From: Epiperipatus broadwayi
Taxonomy: Eukaryota; Onychophora; Udeonychophora; Euonychophora; Peripatidae
DNA length: 64,000 nucleotides
Assembly: GCA_028023455.1 (NCBI GenBank)
Contig: JAQFVV010012420.1
Location: forward strand, 806,001 to 870,000
Reading direction: 5' to 3'
Shown here: piece by piece, positions 12,301-22,010 of the stretch
How the letters are laid out: every line of letters begins with the position of its first letter
How positions within the stretch are numbered: position 1 is the stretch's first letter
Made by a program: the position numbers and the translations under genes
Notes under the pieces: generated by a model
The model's input: the letters and a program-made list of their open reading frames with translations, nothing else
What the model was told of the DNA's origin: nothing
The model's database searches: none

Positions 12301-12430
12301 TGCCTTTGGCAGGATGGCTCAATTGGTTACAGTGTTACCTTAAAATTGGATACTCAAGAATCTAAGGTTCCAGGTTCAAATCCCATGTTAATACTGTCAC
12401 TGGTCAGGCCAGCAACCTCTGAAAAAGAGG
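12301..12430 (+). repeat. tRNA-like segment in PLE terminus (copy 1)
   Basis: From about 12308, 'GGATGGCTCAATTGGTTACA' resembles a tRNA 5' half with an A box, and GGTTCAAATCC at 12373-12383 is a good B box. The region between could form an anticodon loop reading TTAAAAT and a long variable arm, recalling tRNA-Leu(TAA). Diverged copies sit in the same place in the other PLE ends (14745-14830; reverse at 25480-25600 and 37600-37705; weak at 29080-29150). Acceptor-stem pairing is poor, so this is not a functional tRNA. Confidence 0.6.
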
Positions 12431-12619
12431 GGAGAACAATATACCTCCTGAAACATTGTGCATATACTAATCTGTTTGATGTGCTATTACTAACAGTTGA
12501 ATGTATTTGGTATATTTAAATAAAGTTCCACTTTTCTAAAGACATTCAATACTCATATTAAATGATGGAAATAGTCCAATATACAAATAAAACACCATCA
12601 TCACAAACCTTCAGGAAAA

Positions 12620-13430
12620 CATTTATACCTACTTTCAAATTAACAGTGTAAATTCTTGTAACACTTTAATAATATAGAGGGCCCATTAAACTTTGTAATG
12701 TATTCTAAAATTAAGATGCTAAATAAATTAAGTTAAGAGGATACAAAGTAATGGCAAACTATTGCTGCTGCTGATTGAATCTCTGTTTCCTGGGAATTCT
12801 ATATGCCTTTTGGAATAAAACTTAACATTTGAGAGAAACATTATATGCTAGTATATATTTTACTCATTTAAATGAAATATCTGATTTAAACAGAGTGAAA
12901 AATACTCTGAAGAGTAGAAAAAAATAAAGAAAAATATTTAAAAATCTATAGGGATCAAATTTGTCAAAATAAATGATCAAATTATTGAACCATAAAATAG
13001 AATAATTGTTTTAAAATATTTGATTAAAGGAAAAAGATTGTGAGGAAGACTAAAACTGAGGTCATTTAAAAGTGATCTCTAAAAAAAAATTCCAATTGGT
13101 TTTTCTAAGTGAAAAAACACTTTCTGTAAATTAAATTTGACAGAGATCAATTCTATGTCAAGTATAATTTTGAAAAAACATTGGAAGCTAAAATAATAAA
13201 CAAAAAATGCAAGAGATCAGATCATTGAATATAATTGACTATTGTTCATAATAAAAATTACATTGTCTATGCTAATCAAATACCAGAAGATTTAGCATTG
13301 ATAGATGCTCATCAAAGCTGTTGACTGCTTTCTTTTTCATTTGATCCATTTATGGAGATATCAAAGACCATAATCACATGACTTTCTAAAGACAAGTTAT
13401 TCTACATTGTGTGGTAATTATATATATTTT
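12620..13430. other. No gene seen; AT-rich
   Basis: No motif or RNA gene recognised. The sequence at 13300-13400 has a few CpG-free, less AT-rich phrases but no readable frame. Confidence 0.35.
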
Positions 13431-13439
13431 ACCAGAGCT

Positions 13440-15050
13440 GAAAGATTTTAACTATGAAAGCTTGCACTATCTAAATACAGAGGTAAAATTACAAGCATTA
13501 CTCTGAAAGCATCACAGGTATTTCAGTGATTCAGAAATTTTTTTTTTAACTTCATATTTCAGCAAGATTTCTCATCTATATGGAGTCTAAAATCCATAAA
13601 GACAATGTTCCATTAAGGCCTATTGTCACCATGTCAAAATTTGTTGAGATTTCTTCTTGAAGTCCTTAGTCCATTGGCATGGACACAATCCTTTGTCAGG
13701 GGTTCTAAGCACTTTATAGAATTAGTCAGGGACATGAAAATGGAAACCGGAATATTGATAAGCCTTGATATAAGAAGTCTATTTACAAATATAACAATAA
13801 GGCATTGTCTATTGCAAGAAAAAGGTTATATGATAATAGTCTACAAACTAGAACAACTCTACCTATTGATGTCTGCTTAAAGTGTGGCTTTGCTGAATGC
13901 ATATCAACAACATATCTCCTTTAATTATATTCACAATGGAATCAGAACGGGAACAAAAATTTGTTATTTTTTTTTGGTGTTTTTGTGACATGACTCCTTC
14001 AGGGAAAACTAAAAACAACAGTGTATAGGAAACCAACACACACTAGCAAGTACTTGGCATATACATCCAATCATAACAGAAAGACAAAACACGGAGTTAT
14101 ACTATCACTATAGAACAGAGCAACAAACGTTCGTTCGGAAAACAGAGATTTGGAAAATGAGGAATGGATATCCATCAACTGTCATCAAGAAAATCTTTAA
14201 TAGACAACAAAAAGAAGCACCAAATAAAAAAAAACAATTATTGGTACTGTACTGTAGCCATACATATATAGCAAACAGTTAAAGAAAATCTGTAGTCAAT
14301 ATAACATTAGAACAGCTTTCCAAAGCCATACCACATTTCAAGGAATTCTAACTTCTACCAATCCTAAACTGGAAATGCTGAAGAAACAGAAACTGCATCT
14401 ATGAAATTGGTGAGATCTGTCACATGGTTGAGCAGCCATGGAAAGAACAAAACCTAATGGTTAAATGAGAAAAAACAGATGGTGTTTATAGTAGCAGCGT
14501 GTATGTACTAAAATACAAAAATATTGGATGGAGAGGAAAAGGTGCAAAAAAAAATTTCAAGAAAGCTGCTCATTAGACAATGGCAAAGAATCATATAAGT
14601 CAATCTGTGCAGCAATACACAATTTATGAAAGCCTCTATTTAACCTTGCTCTTAGAAAAAAGAATTTAAAAAAAAATTGAAAGAATCAGGATTTGAACAG
14701 ACCTTCATATATAAATATATGAAATTTCTACTATCTGTTGCCTTTGAGAGAATAGCTCAGTTGTTTAGAGTGTTTGCCTAAATTCAATATTTGAGAACCT
14801 AAAAGTGTAAGTTCAACTTCTATGTGAAAACTGTCACTGGTCAGGCCAGCAACACCTGTAGAAAAGTGGAGAGTAATACTACTCGAAATATTATGTATTT
14901 ACAAACCTGTGTTGTCTATTTGTGTGTTATTAGTAACAAGTTGTTTGTATTGAAAAGTTTAAATAAAGTTTAAAATTTTCTATACATTCAACATTACTGA
15001 TAGATGATGGAAACAGTCCAAAACGGATTTCTAATCTTAAACTATATATT
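13440..15050 (+). mobile_element. Penelope-like element 2, decayed
   Basis: This copy is colinear with copy 1 but keeps part of the reverse transcriptase that copy 1 lost. In order it has the 'LQALL.KHHRYF' block (13490-13530), a 'KIHKDNVPLRPIV' block (13590-13625), motif A (LISLDIRSLFTNI, in the 13623-13880 frame), a gap with stops, the 'NGYPSTVIKK' block (14160-14190), a heavily altered GIY-YIG remnant (14390-14560), a tRNA-like segment (14745-14830) and a terminal block ending near 15025 (ATGATGGAAACAGTCC). It is inactive. Confidence 0.7.
13560..13880 (+). pseudogene. PLE reverse transcriptase fingers/palm fragment
   Basis: Frames at 13560-13880 contain the 'PKIHK ... PLRPIV' type entry to the reverse transcriptase (here SKIHKDNVPLRPIV) and motif A with the catalytic Asp in ISLDIRSLFTNI (residues 46-57 of the 13623-13880 frame). 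The rest of the palm with the YxDD box is not readable. The preserved 'SLFTNI' is diagnostic for Penelope-like enzymes. Confidence 0.65.
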
Positions 15051-15790
15051 TTTTACCTTTTACAGTTCAATGTAAAACTTTCTTTACAACCCTTGTAAAT
15101 TAAAATGCAAATATCTCCAATGAAGTTTTTTTCTTCTGATTGTTTTATTACTGATTTTTAAAAATATATATGTATTTCAACATTAACCTTAAAGATCTCC
15201 ACAAACAAAGTTTCCTCGTGTACTTTTATTTATAATAATAAAGAAAGGTTTTGGTTGCTCAAAAGAATAAACTTCACTTTGAAAAAAAAAAAAAGAGCAA
15301 ATAGAAACAATAGCTAATTACTAACGTTAGTCTCTCTATATAAGTATTAATAAATGATTATTGTTTTATACTTCAGTATAATTATTATACATGAGTATCG
15401 AATAAACCATCAGAGCATTATCTATTATAAGCATGACTAATCAATTGCCAATAATTGGAGCTAATTAAATTCCGAATTAATTTCTAATTAATTTGGACTA
15501 TGAAAAAGATTGGACTGTATTTATATATTCAATAACCACTTTCTTTAATATTATTCCAGCTAACGATTTAGAGTTTTAAATATACTAAAGTTTAAAATCC
15601 AAACTGACTTGCTTTTATATATGAATACATTATGTGTTAGCTTTAGATATCGTTGACTTTTTTTTTTCAAAATAATACTTTCACCAGATATATGTCAAAG
15701 AATCAAAGCTGCCTTAATAACATTAGATTTGCTGATCTTGTATAGCTATAATAAAAAAGGTGGCTTGGATTCAAAACAATAGAATGTTAT
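15050..15790. other. No gene seen; AT-rich
   Basis: A-runs at 15284 and T-run at 15660; no readable motif or repeat pairing found. Confidence 0.35.
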
Positions 15791-15792
15791 TA

Positions 15793-16011
15793 TTAATGCA
15801 ATAGAATAGTAAACAGGCAAAATCTCTCCATATAGTAGTGCCACCTTGTGCTAACCAGAGTAATCAATGGATGTCAGAAGGCTTGTGTATAAAATCCATT
15901 GATTACTCTGGTTAGCACAAGGTGGCACTACTATATAGAGTTTTTGCCTGTTTACTAACAGTTATGTACTAGCATGAGATGGTGATCGTGTGATGTTTAA
16001 TGCAATAGAAT
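15793..16011 (+). mobile_element. Hairpin-plus-tail element, copy 2 (best), with 15-bp target duplication
   Basis: Long inverted arms run from 15811 (AAACAGGCAAAATCTCTCCA ...) to about 15868 and from about 15894 to 15952 (... GAGTTTTTGCCTGTTT); the arm sequence CCATTGATTACTCTGGTTAG and its inverse match almost perfectly. A loop of about 25 nt separates them. An asymmetric tail (ACTAACAGTTATGTACTAGC ... GGTGATCGTGTGATG) follows only the right arm. The 15-bp TTAATGCAATAGAAT flanks the unit at 15793-15807 and 15997-16011. No coding capacity, no poly-A. Confidence 0.85.
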
Positions 16012-17720
16012 GTTGGGAATTAAGTAGACATTAGGAATTACATGAATCTGTTTTAATAACGCGAAAGGCTTAAACCTTCAAAACCTGCGCCTTAAACATG
16101 CTAACGTACAGCCAATCAGATGTAATAATAACTGCACGTGGACCTCTTAATTCTGAAACACAAGTCAGAACTATCAGAAAAAGATGGGACCACCTTCTTC
16201 TATGCCTCATAGACATAGATTATTAATTATATAGCATACTTTATACTTCTATCTCAAAAGCTCTCACATTTTATTATATATAGTTTTTTTTTCTCTTTAA
16301 ACAGTAGTTTATCAATTATGATTTATTTAATAAAACAATTGCACATAAATAACGAACGCGTCAGACAAAACGTTTATATTTTGCTGCTTTAAATATTTTT
16401 CGTCAAGAAAAAATTGCAACAAAAAATGGCATTTAAAATTTCAGCTGTGATTTTATTTTCATAAATATATGTAGTGATTCTAATTTATATCTTTTCAGAG
16501 AAATCATAGTCCAAAAATAACACTTTCTAATAAAAAATACAGATTCAGTTACTTGATGAATTGCTGTTAAAGAATTTAGTTTAAACTGTGATCTTTTTTA
16601 AAAAAATAATAATAAAAAGTTTGAAAGATTTCGAGATAGAATAGATAAACACATAAATATTTTTAAAGTTAAAAGACGTGATTTAGACATTAACAAAGCA
16701 GATAGCTTAATGGTAGAATAGTTCAAAGTTAGATCGATAAAAATGTTTGCTGACGAGAAAGATTATGGATCGATTCCTTTGAAGAAACGTGTAAAAAAAG
16801 AAAACACAATTAGCCAATGGAATAAAGTTTTAATGTTTGCCATTTGGCTGTATAATATATAAAAACGTGTGGAACACTTTGTTGATAATGGTTCAATATT
16901 CCAAAATGAGAAAAAAAATAATTATAACTCCAATATTTGAGATGGAGAAAAAATGCTAGCTTATAATTAGAACTATGTGTACAGATTAATTTTTTTTTTT
17001 ACCTGTCTACCATATCTTTCATCTTATATTAAAATTTGTACTGAGTTTGTTCCTTCTAACAGTCTTCATAAGGAGGAGTTTTATTTAGTCCTGGTTTTTA
17101 TTTTCATTTTTTTTTTTCCAATTTGTTTTGCTTACATGTTAAAAAAATATTTTATGAATATTTATATTAGGCAGCAGAAATATAGGGTGATGGCAGTTGG
17201 TTAGAATCATGATAAAAATAATAATATGATTTCAAACTGTGTGGGGGAAATTAAGCAATCATAAACGATGACTTTATATATGTTGAAAATTTTATGAACA
17301 GGCAAAATACTATTCAGTTCAATTCAATTCAATGTTTATTAACATGCAAGCATGCACATGCAGTATAAATAATAGATAAAAAAAAAAATTCACCTAATAA
17401 TTAATATTTCTTTCACCATTGCTATATTAACATATCATTTACGAAACAAATTACTATTTAAATTTCTAGATTTCTTTCTAAGTGATATTAAGTTTTTGGA
17501 ATTTATGCCAAATATTCCGGATCATGTTAATATGCCAGATAATGTCAGAATTTCATATATCAGATCCTTAATAAAATATAGAAATCACTAACATTATAAA
17601 TAACAAAATTACGGTATTAAATTAAAACTATTATTCATTCTTAGAATAAATTTAATATTTTATGAGCTTTTACTACATTGTAAGTTTTTTTAAAACTTTT
17701 GTATGCATTTGCTATGCATT
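16012..17720. other. No gene seen; AT-rich
   Basis: A slightly CpG-bearing part at 16050-16150 and AT-rich remainder. The frame at 16977-17204 is hydrophobic, low complexity and unconvincing. GAACAGGCAAAATACT at 17297-17312 resembles the start of the hairpin element but nothing else of it follows. Confidence 0.35.
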
Positions 17721-17734
17721 TACAAAATATACCT

Positions 17735-17935
17735 ATTATAAGGATTTGAACCCAGACTTTCAGCTCCCTTTTGGCATCCACTCCATCTTACACAACTGAT
17801 ACAATATGTGAAAAAGATAAACGATCTTTAATATATGCTGAACCAGCACTCATCAGTTGATCCAGATCATCATCTCCAACACATATATAATCGGTTTATA
17901 TTAAAATAACAAATCTTCAAACTTTAATGGATAGT
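17735..17935 (-). repeat. Hammerhead/tRNA-like repeat, copy C (core deleted)
   Basis: On the minus strand: CTGATGA and a complete stem II (GTGCTG-gtt-CAGCAT) are present, but the GAAA and the first bases of stem III are deleted (CAGCAT runs straight into ATATTAAAGATCG). The tRNA-like half is intact in outline, with a B-box-like GGGTTCAAATCC in reverse at 17742-17754. It lies head to head with copy A. Confidence 0.65.
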
Positions 17936-17949
17936 CTTCAATTCGCTAT

Positions 17950-18150
17950 CTTAATATAAACTTTGTACTGATTATATATATGTAGGAGATGATCTGGATC
18001 AACTGATGAATGCTGGTTCAGCATGAAATACATATATTGGAAATCATTTATCTTTTTCACATGTTGAAGTAATATGTATCAGTTATATAATAAGGAATAG
18101 GTGATAAAAGGGAGCTTGAAAGTCTGCATTCCTACCCTTATAATTATATC
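17950..18150 (+). repeat. Hammerhead/tRNA-like repeat, copy A
   Basis: The unit runs from TAATATAAACT (about 17951) through the ribozyme (17987-18049) and a tRNA-like half to about 18150. The expected B box is altered in this copy (TCTGCATTCCTACCC at about 18123). Copies C and A face away from a short centre at about 17940, making a palindrome of about 400 bp. Confidence 0.65.
17987..18049 (+). ncRNA. Hammerhead ribozyme, type I, copy A
   Basis: All conserved core positions are present: CTGATGA 18003-18009, stem II ATGCTG-gtt-CAGCAT 18010-18024 (perfect 6 bp), GAAA 18025-18028. Stem III is minimal (AT[ACAT]AT) and the predicted cleavage site is AUA at 18034-18036, just before TTGG. Stem I: TCAA 17999-18002 with TTGG 18037-18040 (one G-U); internal loop; AGATGAT 17987-17993 with ATCATTT 18043-18049 (7 bp, one G-U). 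Hammerheads with very short stem III are known from animal retroelement families. Folding was done by eye; activity is inferred. Confidence 0.65.
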
Positions 18151-18274
18151 TAGCTTAAAAGTATATATAATATACTTGTATTTAAATATTAAAATATACC
18201 TTTTGTAATTTATACACCATTGCATTGGTTGGGAGAGCTATATAAAGAATGTGAAAAAGATTAGGTTGTAGTCT

Positions 18275-19146
18275 TATAGCCAAAGATGCCGCTCGATGGT
18301 GCCGTTTTTTGAAGTAAAAAATAGCGGTAACACAAAAATATCCAGTAAGAAAAGTACAATTCTACACTCTTTTTTTAAATTTCATAAAAAGCATATAAAC
18401 ATGGTTAATAAGTAAAGAAGACATTATATATATATATATTTGTTGTTGTTTAAAAAACTTTTACTTTCTTTTCTCTGACTATTGTTATACTTTGTTGAAT
18501 ATATTTTACGTTTATTGTTATATATGTTAATAAAAAAAAATATTTACAAAAAGTACGATTTAGATATTTTTTATTTTAGCATTACAAACAACAGAACACT
18601 AACCCTAAACCTAACCCTAAAACTAAACCTAACCCTAAAAACTTTTACTTTTTGTTGTCATTCTATTTGAAGTAAAAAATAGCGGTAATATCTGTTTGTC
18701 TGTAAAAAATTAAAATGTAAAACGAAGACTAAAAAAGTAAAAAATAGTGGTAACACAATAATATCTGTTTCTCTGTAAAAATTAAAATTTAAAAGGAAGA
18801 CTAAGAAATTTTACTTTTTATTCCGATTATGAGTTTTTAAACAACAACAACAAAAAAAAGCGTAACCCCACTAAAAAAATATCCGATAAAAAATTGATTT
18901 TTCTAATAAAGCAAAATAAAAAACATGAATCAAATTGTAATTTGTTGATTTTATTTTACATTTATTGTTATCATTTAATTTGTATATGTTAATAAAAAAT
19001 AATATTTAAAAAAGATGATTTTGTTTTGTTTTTATTTTCGCATTACAAAAAACACATCAAAATGATTAAAATCAACGGCCTGGGAATGTTCATATTTTAT
19101 AGTTTTAGCGTGAAAACGGTGCCATCGAACGGCATCTTTGGCTATA
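18275..19146. mobile_element. Non-autonomous DNA transposon with ~35-bp terminal inverted repeats
   Basis: TATAGCCAAAGATGCCG at 18275 and its inverse ending at 19146 form terminal repeats of about 35 bp with three or four mismatches (GCTCGATGGTGCCGTTTT against AAAACGGTGCCATCGAAC in inverse). The ends begin with TATA, so a TA target duplication is possible. Inside, GAAGTAAAAAATAGCGGTAA recurs at 18311, 18669 and (altered) 18735, and a block of about 90 bp at 18505 is repeated in the same direction near 18955. No transposase frame. Confidence 0.75.
18598..18642. repeat. Short telomere-like tract (CCCTAA variants)
   Basis: Six or seven tandem hexamers of the form CTAACCCTAAAC / CTAAACCTAACC occur inside the TIR element. 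The register is TTAGGG-type on the minus strand, with some degenerate units. It may be an interstitial telomere seed or simply a minisatellite of the element. Confidence 0.6.
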
Positions 19147-19149
19147 ATA

Positions 19150-19560
19150 CTAGCACCAAAGATTAATACTAGTCAAATTATTTAAAATAGAATTCAAAGT
19201 TTGATGTTTAGAATTAATAAAATTTAAGGCTTAATAGTTTACTAAATTTTGTCATTCAAAATACCTAGGAAGTAGGGAAGAATTCCAATATAAGTATTTC
19301 TTAGAAATAATTCTAGACTATTAAAGACTTCTGTAATAACAATATTAATATTATATTTAATTAAGATATCTTTAAAGGAAAAGAGCAAGGAGTCAAATTT
19401 TATAAATAAAAAATCTGATTTAAGGTAAATATTTTCAAAGATAATTTAATATTATGGTTTAAAGAAATCTCACAAGTTGATTCATTACAGGAAAAAGTAA
19501 AAATCATAGGTTTATAAAATAAATCGTTATTAATGACAAAAAGTACTCAATAAATCTTAA
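19150..19560. other. No gene seen; AT-rich
   Basis: Nothing supported apart from weak similarity to LINE coding residue usage; no motif. Confidence 0.3.
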
Positions 19561-19579
19561 AGAATAGGTCAAAGATCCA

Positions 19580-20060
19580 TAAAAAAAAAAAAAATAGAAT
19601 CACAGAGGCCAATGATTAGGAGATATTATTTCATTGTGTTTATAATAAATAGCAGAAATATGAAACTAGAAGATATAATGATATTCTTATTTATTTTATA
19701 ACACAATAGTTTGAAGCTGATTTTAAAAGTAATTTTGAGAACTGATTATTTTAAAGTAACTGATATATTTGAAAAAAGATATTTATAATACTTGTTTTTA
19801 TTATTGACTGAAATGGGATTTAAAAAATTTATAAATAATAATACTAAAAGATAAAGAAAAAATTGGAAAAAATGATTAATTTTAATTATATAAGAATGAG
19901 GATAACTAACATAATTTTTTCTATGGATAATAGAACATTCAGAAATCCATTATTATGATGTAAAGAAAATTTAGAAGACCTAACTCATAGTTTATATATA
20001 TTTTAAAAATAATTTAGGAGAAGCAATTTTGCTAATATAGTAATTATTATTAATAACTTT
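19580..20060 (+). pseudogene. Possible LINE ORF2 C-terminal zinc-knuckle remnant
   Basis: A short + strand reading near 19890-20010 gives 'NRTFRNPLL.CKENLEDLTHSLYIF', which has the shape of the C-terminal 'C..C...ED..H....C' knuckle of LINE proteins, with two cysteines lost. Stops surround it. The assignment rests on this single block. Confidence 0.3.
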
Positions 20061-20639
20061 ATTATTTAATGTATTCTGAGAAGTGTTTTTACATGTCATT
20101 TTATAAAGAGGTTTGAGATAATGTAACAACATAAACGCACATAAATACTAAACTATTTTGAAGAAGTTTAAATAAAACAAATAAAACTGAAAATGTAACA
20201 ATAATAAAATAAATTAAAAACACATATTTTGAAAAAGGAGTTTAAATAAAACAGAATTAAAAATGTAACAGTAATAAAATTAAGTTAAAAAACATATATT
20301 ATTTAACATAGTATAAGCAATGATATAAATATTTTTTAAAATCCAAATGTGTTAGTTAAATTCAAAGAATATTTTTACATAAGCATATCAAATAAAAATT
20401 AGGACTATCGTAACTAAGCTGTTGTGGCTGCATGTTTTCAGAAAATTCAATATTCTCATTTGAAATTTAGTTGATAATCATGTATTTATAACAGAAAAGT
20501 TAAAATCTAAGTAAATATCAAATAAATATCAAGTCATTTTGTATCTATATAAATGAGTAACATTTAATATACTGTGAATCCCATAAATATCTCCAATATA
20601 TGTAGAACAAAATCTACCAAGAATATAGATTAATACACT

Positions 20640-20960
20640 GTACAGGCTTAAACCTGCATTTATATATGTAATATATGTGGGGTAGTTGTGAGTTGGAATA
20701 GTTTGAAGCCTGTCCATTAAAGAATGAAGATTGGCTATCTTAATATAAAGCTGAGCTCTGATTATATATATGTGTGAGGATAGTAATCTAGACCAACTGA
20801 TGATTGCTGGTTTAGCATGAAATAACGTATATTGGTGATTATTTATCTTTTCAACATGTGTGTGATCAAGTGAGTCAGCAATATGAGATGGCACTGAAAG
20901 TAGTGGGTCATGTGAAAGTCTGAATTCGAATCCTGCAAGAATATAATTGTATAATTTTGT
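20640..20960 (+). repeat. Hammerhead/tRNA-like repeat, copy B (best)
   Basis: Order on the + strand: a leader (TTTGAAGCCTGTCCATTAAA at 20701) shared with the 49.2 and 61.9 kb copies in inverse; 'GCTATCTTAATATAAA'; the ribozyme 20782-20843; then a tRNA-like half ending in the B-box-like GAATTCGAATCC at 20922-20933 and the AT-rich terminus. The minus-strand 167-codon frame that overlaps it (20529-21032) is a chance frame through the repeat, not a protein. Confidence 0.75.
20782..20843 (+). ncRNA. Hammerhead ribozyme, type I, copy B
   Basis: CTGATGA 20797-20803; stem II about TGCTG/TAGCA 20804-20818; GAAA 20819-20822; stem III TA[ACG]TA closed by A-U (3 bp), one pair longer than in copy A; predicted cleavage after A20831 in UAUA. 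Stem I: ACCAA 20792-20796 with TTGGT 20832-20836 (5 bp), a TAG bulge 20789-20791, then AGTAATC 20782-20788 with GATTATT 20837-20843 (7 bp, one G-U). Compared with copy A, one distal stem I pair changes from G-C to A-U, a compensatory change, and stem III grows by a matched pair. Inferred self-cleaving RNA; not tested. Confidence 0.72.
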
Positions 20961-21339
20961 AAAACAAATAGAGTAGATAAACAATGAGGATCTATGACTC
21001 TTATTTTGACTAAATAGAGTAGATGATTGCAAAGGAATTGTTTCCCACAGAATATCTTAACATAATAAGTCTTGATAATAAGAAATATAAATAATAATTA
21101 AATCTGATCAAAGTAAAAACTTAAATAAAAGAACATACAATTTAATTTACATAAAAAAGATCAAGGAAAGTCAGTATAATTTGTCTAGGATAATCTAAAA
21201 TCAATAAATATTTCTAGATAACAATAATTATTAACAAATAAAATATTAGCATATATATAAGTAAGTACTATTACAATGTCAAGAGAATGTGAAACAAATT
21301 CATAAAAAAAAATATATTGATAAACAATCAAAAGTTAGC

Positions 21340-22010
21340 TATTTATTAATTGAAAGTAAACCATCATTAATTACATTTTCAAGGTAACTATATAAACCTG
21401 CAACAGATTTGCAAAACTATAAACCCTTGATTGTAAATATAATGAAAATATATCAAATTTTTGATCCTAAGAGAAACCTTGTTGACACAATGACTAATAG
21501 TTGTGTACTTTGTTTGCTCTCAAATCTTAAATAATTTTAAAGCAAAGAGACTACAAAAATCACATTAATACAGATGTTTAAATAAAATTTTATGAGACAT
21601 AGAGTCAAATGCCTTTGATAAATCTAAGTATATAGAATTTTAGATAAGATTAAATAATAATAATAATAACAACAATAATTATTATTATTACTTTAGTAGA
21701 GTTTTTCAAGCTGGAGAGACTTTAGACTTACTGTTAACTCATTAAGATGGAAAAACTAATCTATAATAATTATTTTTTTACTAATAAAATGAATCTGACA
21801 GTAAATGACAAAGGATAAGCATAAACAAAATATCTTTCATTTTATTATTACAACAAAAGTTATAAAGAAAAATGCTATATTATCATTCCTGGAAAGAATT
21901 TTTTGATAATGCTAAATCAACAGAGTTGTCAATAATGCCTTGGATTAATTAATCAATTAATTAATCAAACATTACATAAAAAAATAAAATTATACAGATG
22001 AAAACAAAAA
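21340..22010 (-). pseudogene. LINE reverse transcriptase fragment (jockey/CR1-like)
   Basis: On the minus strand the sequence near 21595-21645 reads 'YLDLSKAFDSMSHKILFKHL' after one shift, the motif A block of jockey/CR1/L2-type reverse transcriptases with the catalytic Asp retained. Degenerate frames continue on both sides. The YADD box is not found. Confidence 0.5.

Larger units (their letters stand above)
10968..12620 (+). mobile_element. Penelope-like element 1, internally deleted, with inverted terminal repeats
   Basis: The 50 bp at 10968-11017 (TATTGGACTATTTCCATCAT ...) are repeated in inverse at 12532-12581 with a single mismatch. Sequence beyond the right repeat (to about 12620, ending near CTTCAGGAAAA) recurs beside other copies, so the true end may be there. 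Between the ends are the PLE N-terminal region, remains of the reverse transcriptase C-terminus, a GIY-YIG endonuclease remnant and a tRNA-like segment. The central reverse transcriptase is missing, so the element is dead. Confidence 0.8.

Noticed and set aside
17975-18045. Type III hammerhead reading using TATATATGTA as stem III with TACATATATT
   Set aside because: It pairs well but puts G where U16.1 and H17 are required. The type I reading (stem I = CCAA/TTGG plus distal helix) satisfies all core positions and is kept by other copies.
20529-21032. 167-codon minus-strand open frame, one of the longest in the window
   Set aside because: It runs through the hammerhead/tRNA-like repeat in the opposite direction and its translation reflects that repeat; parts of the same translation appear at 6740-7045. 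Not a protein gene.
21958-21985. AT palindrome GATTAATTAATCAATTAATT
   Set aside because: Simple-sequence palindrome expected in DNA this AT-rich; no flanking repeat.
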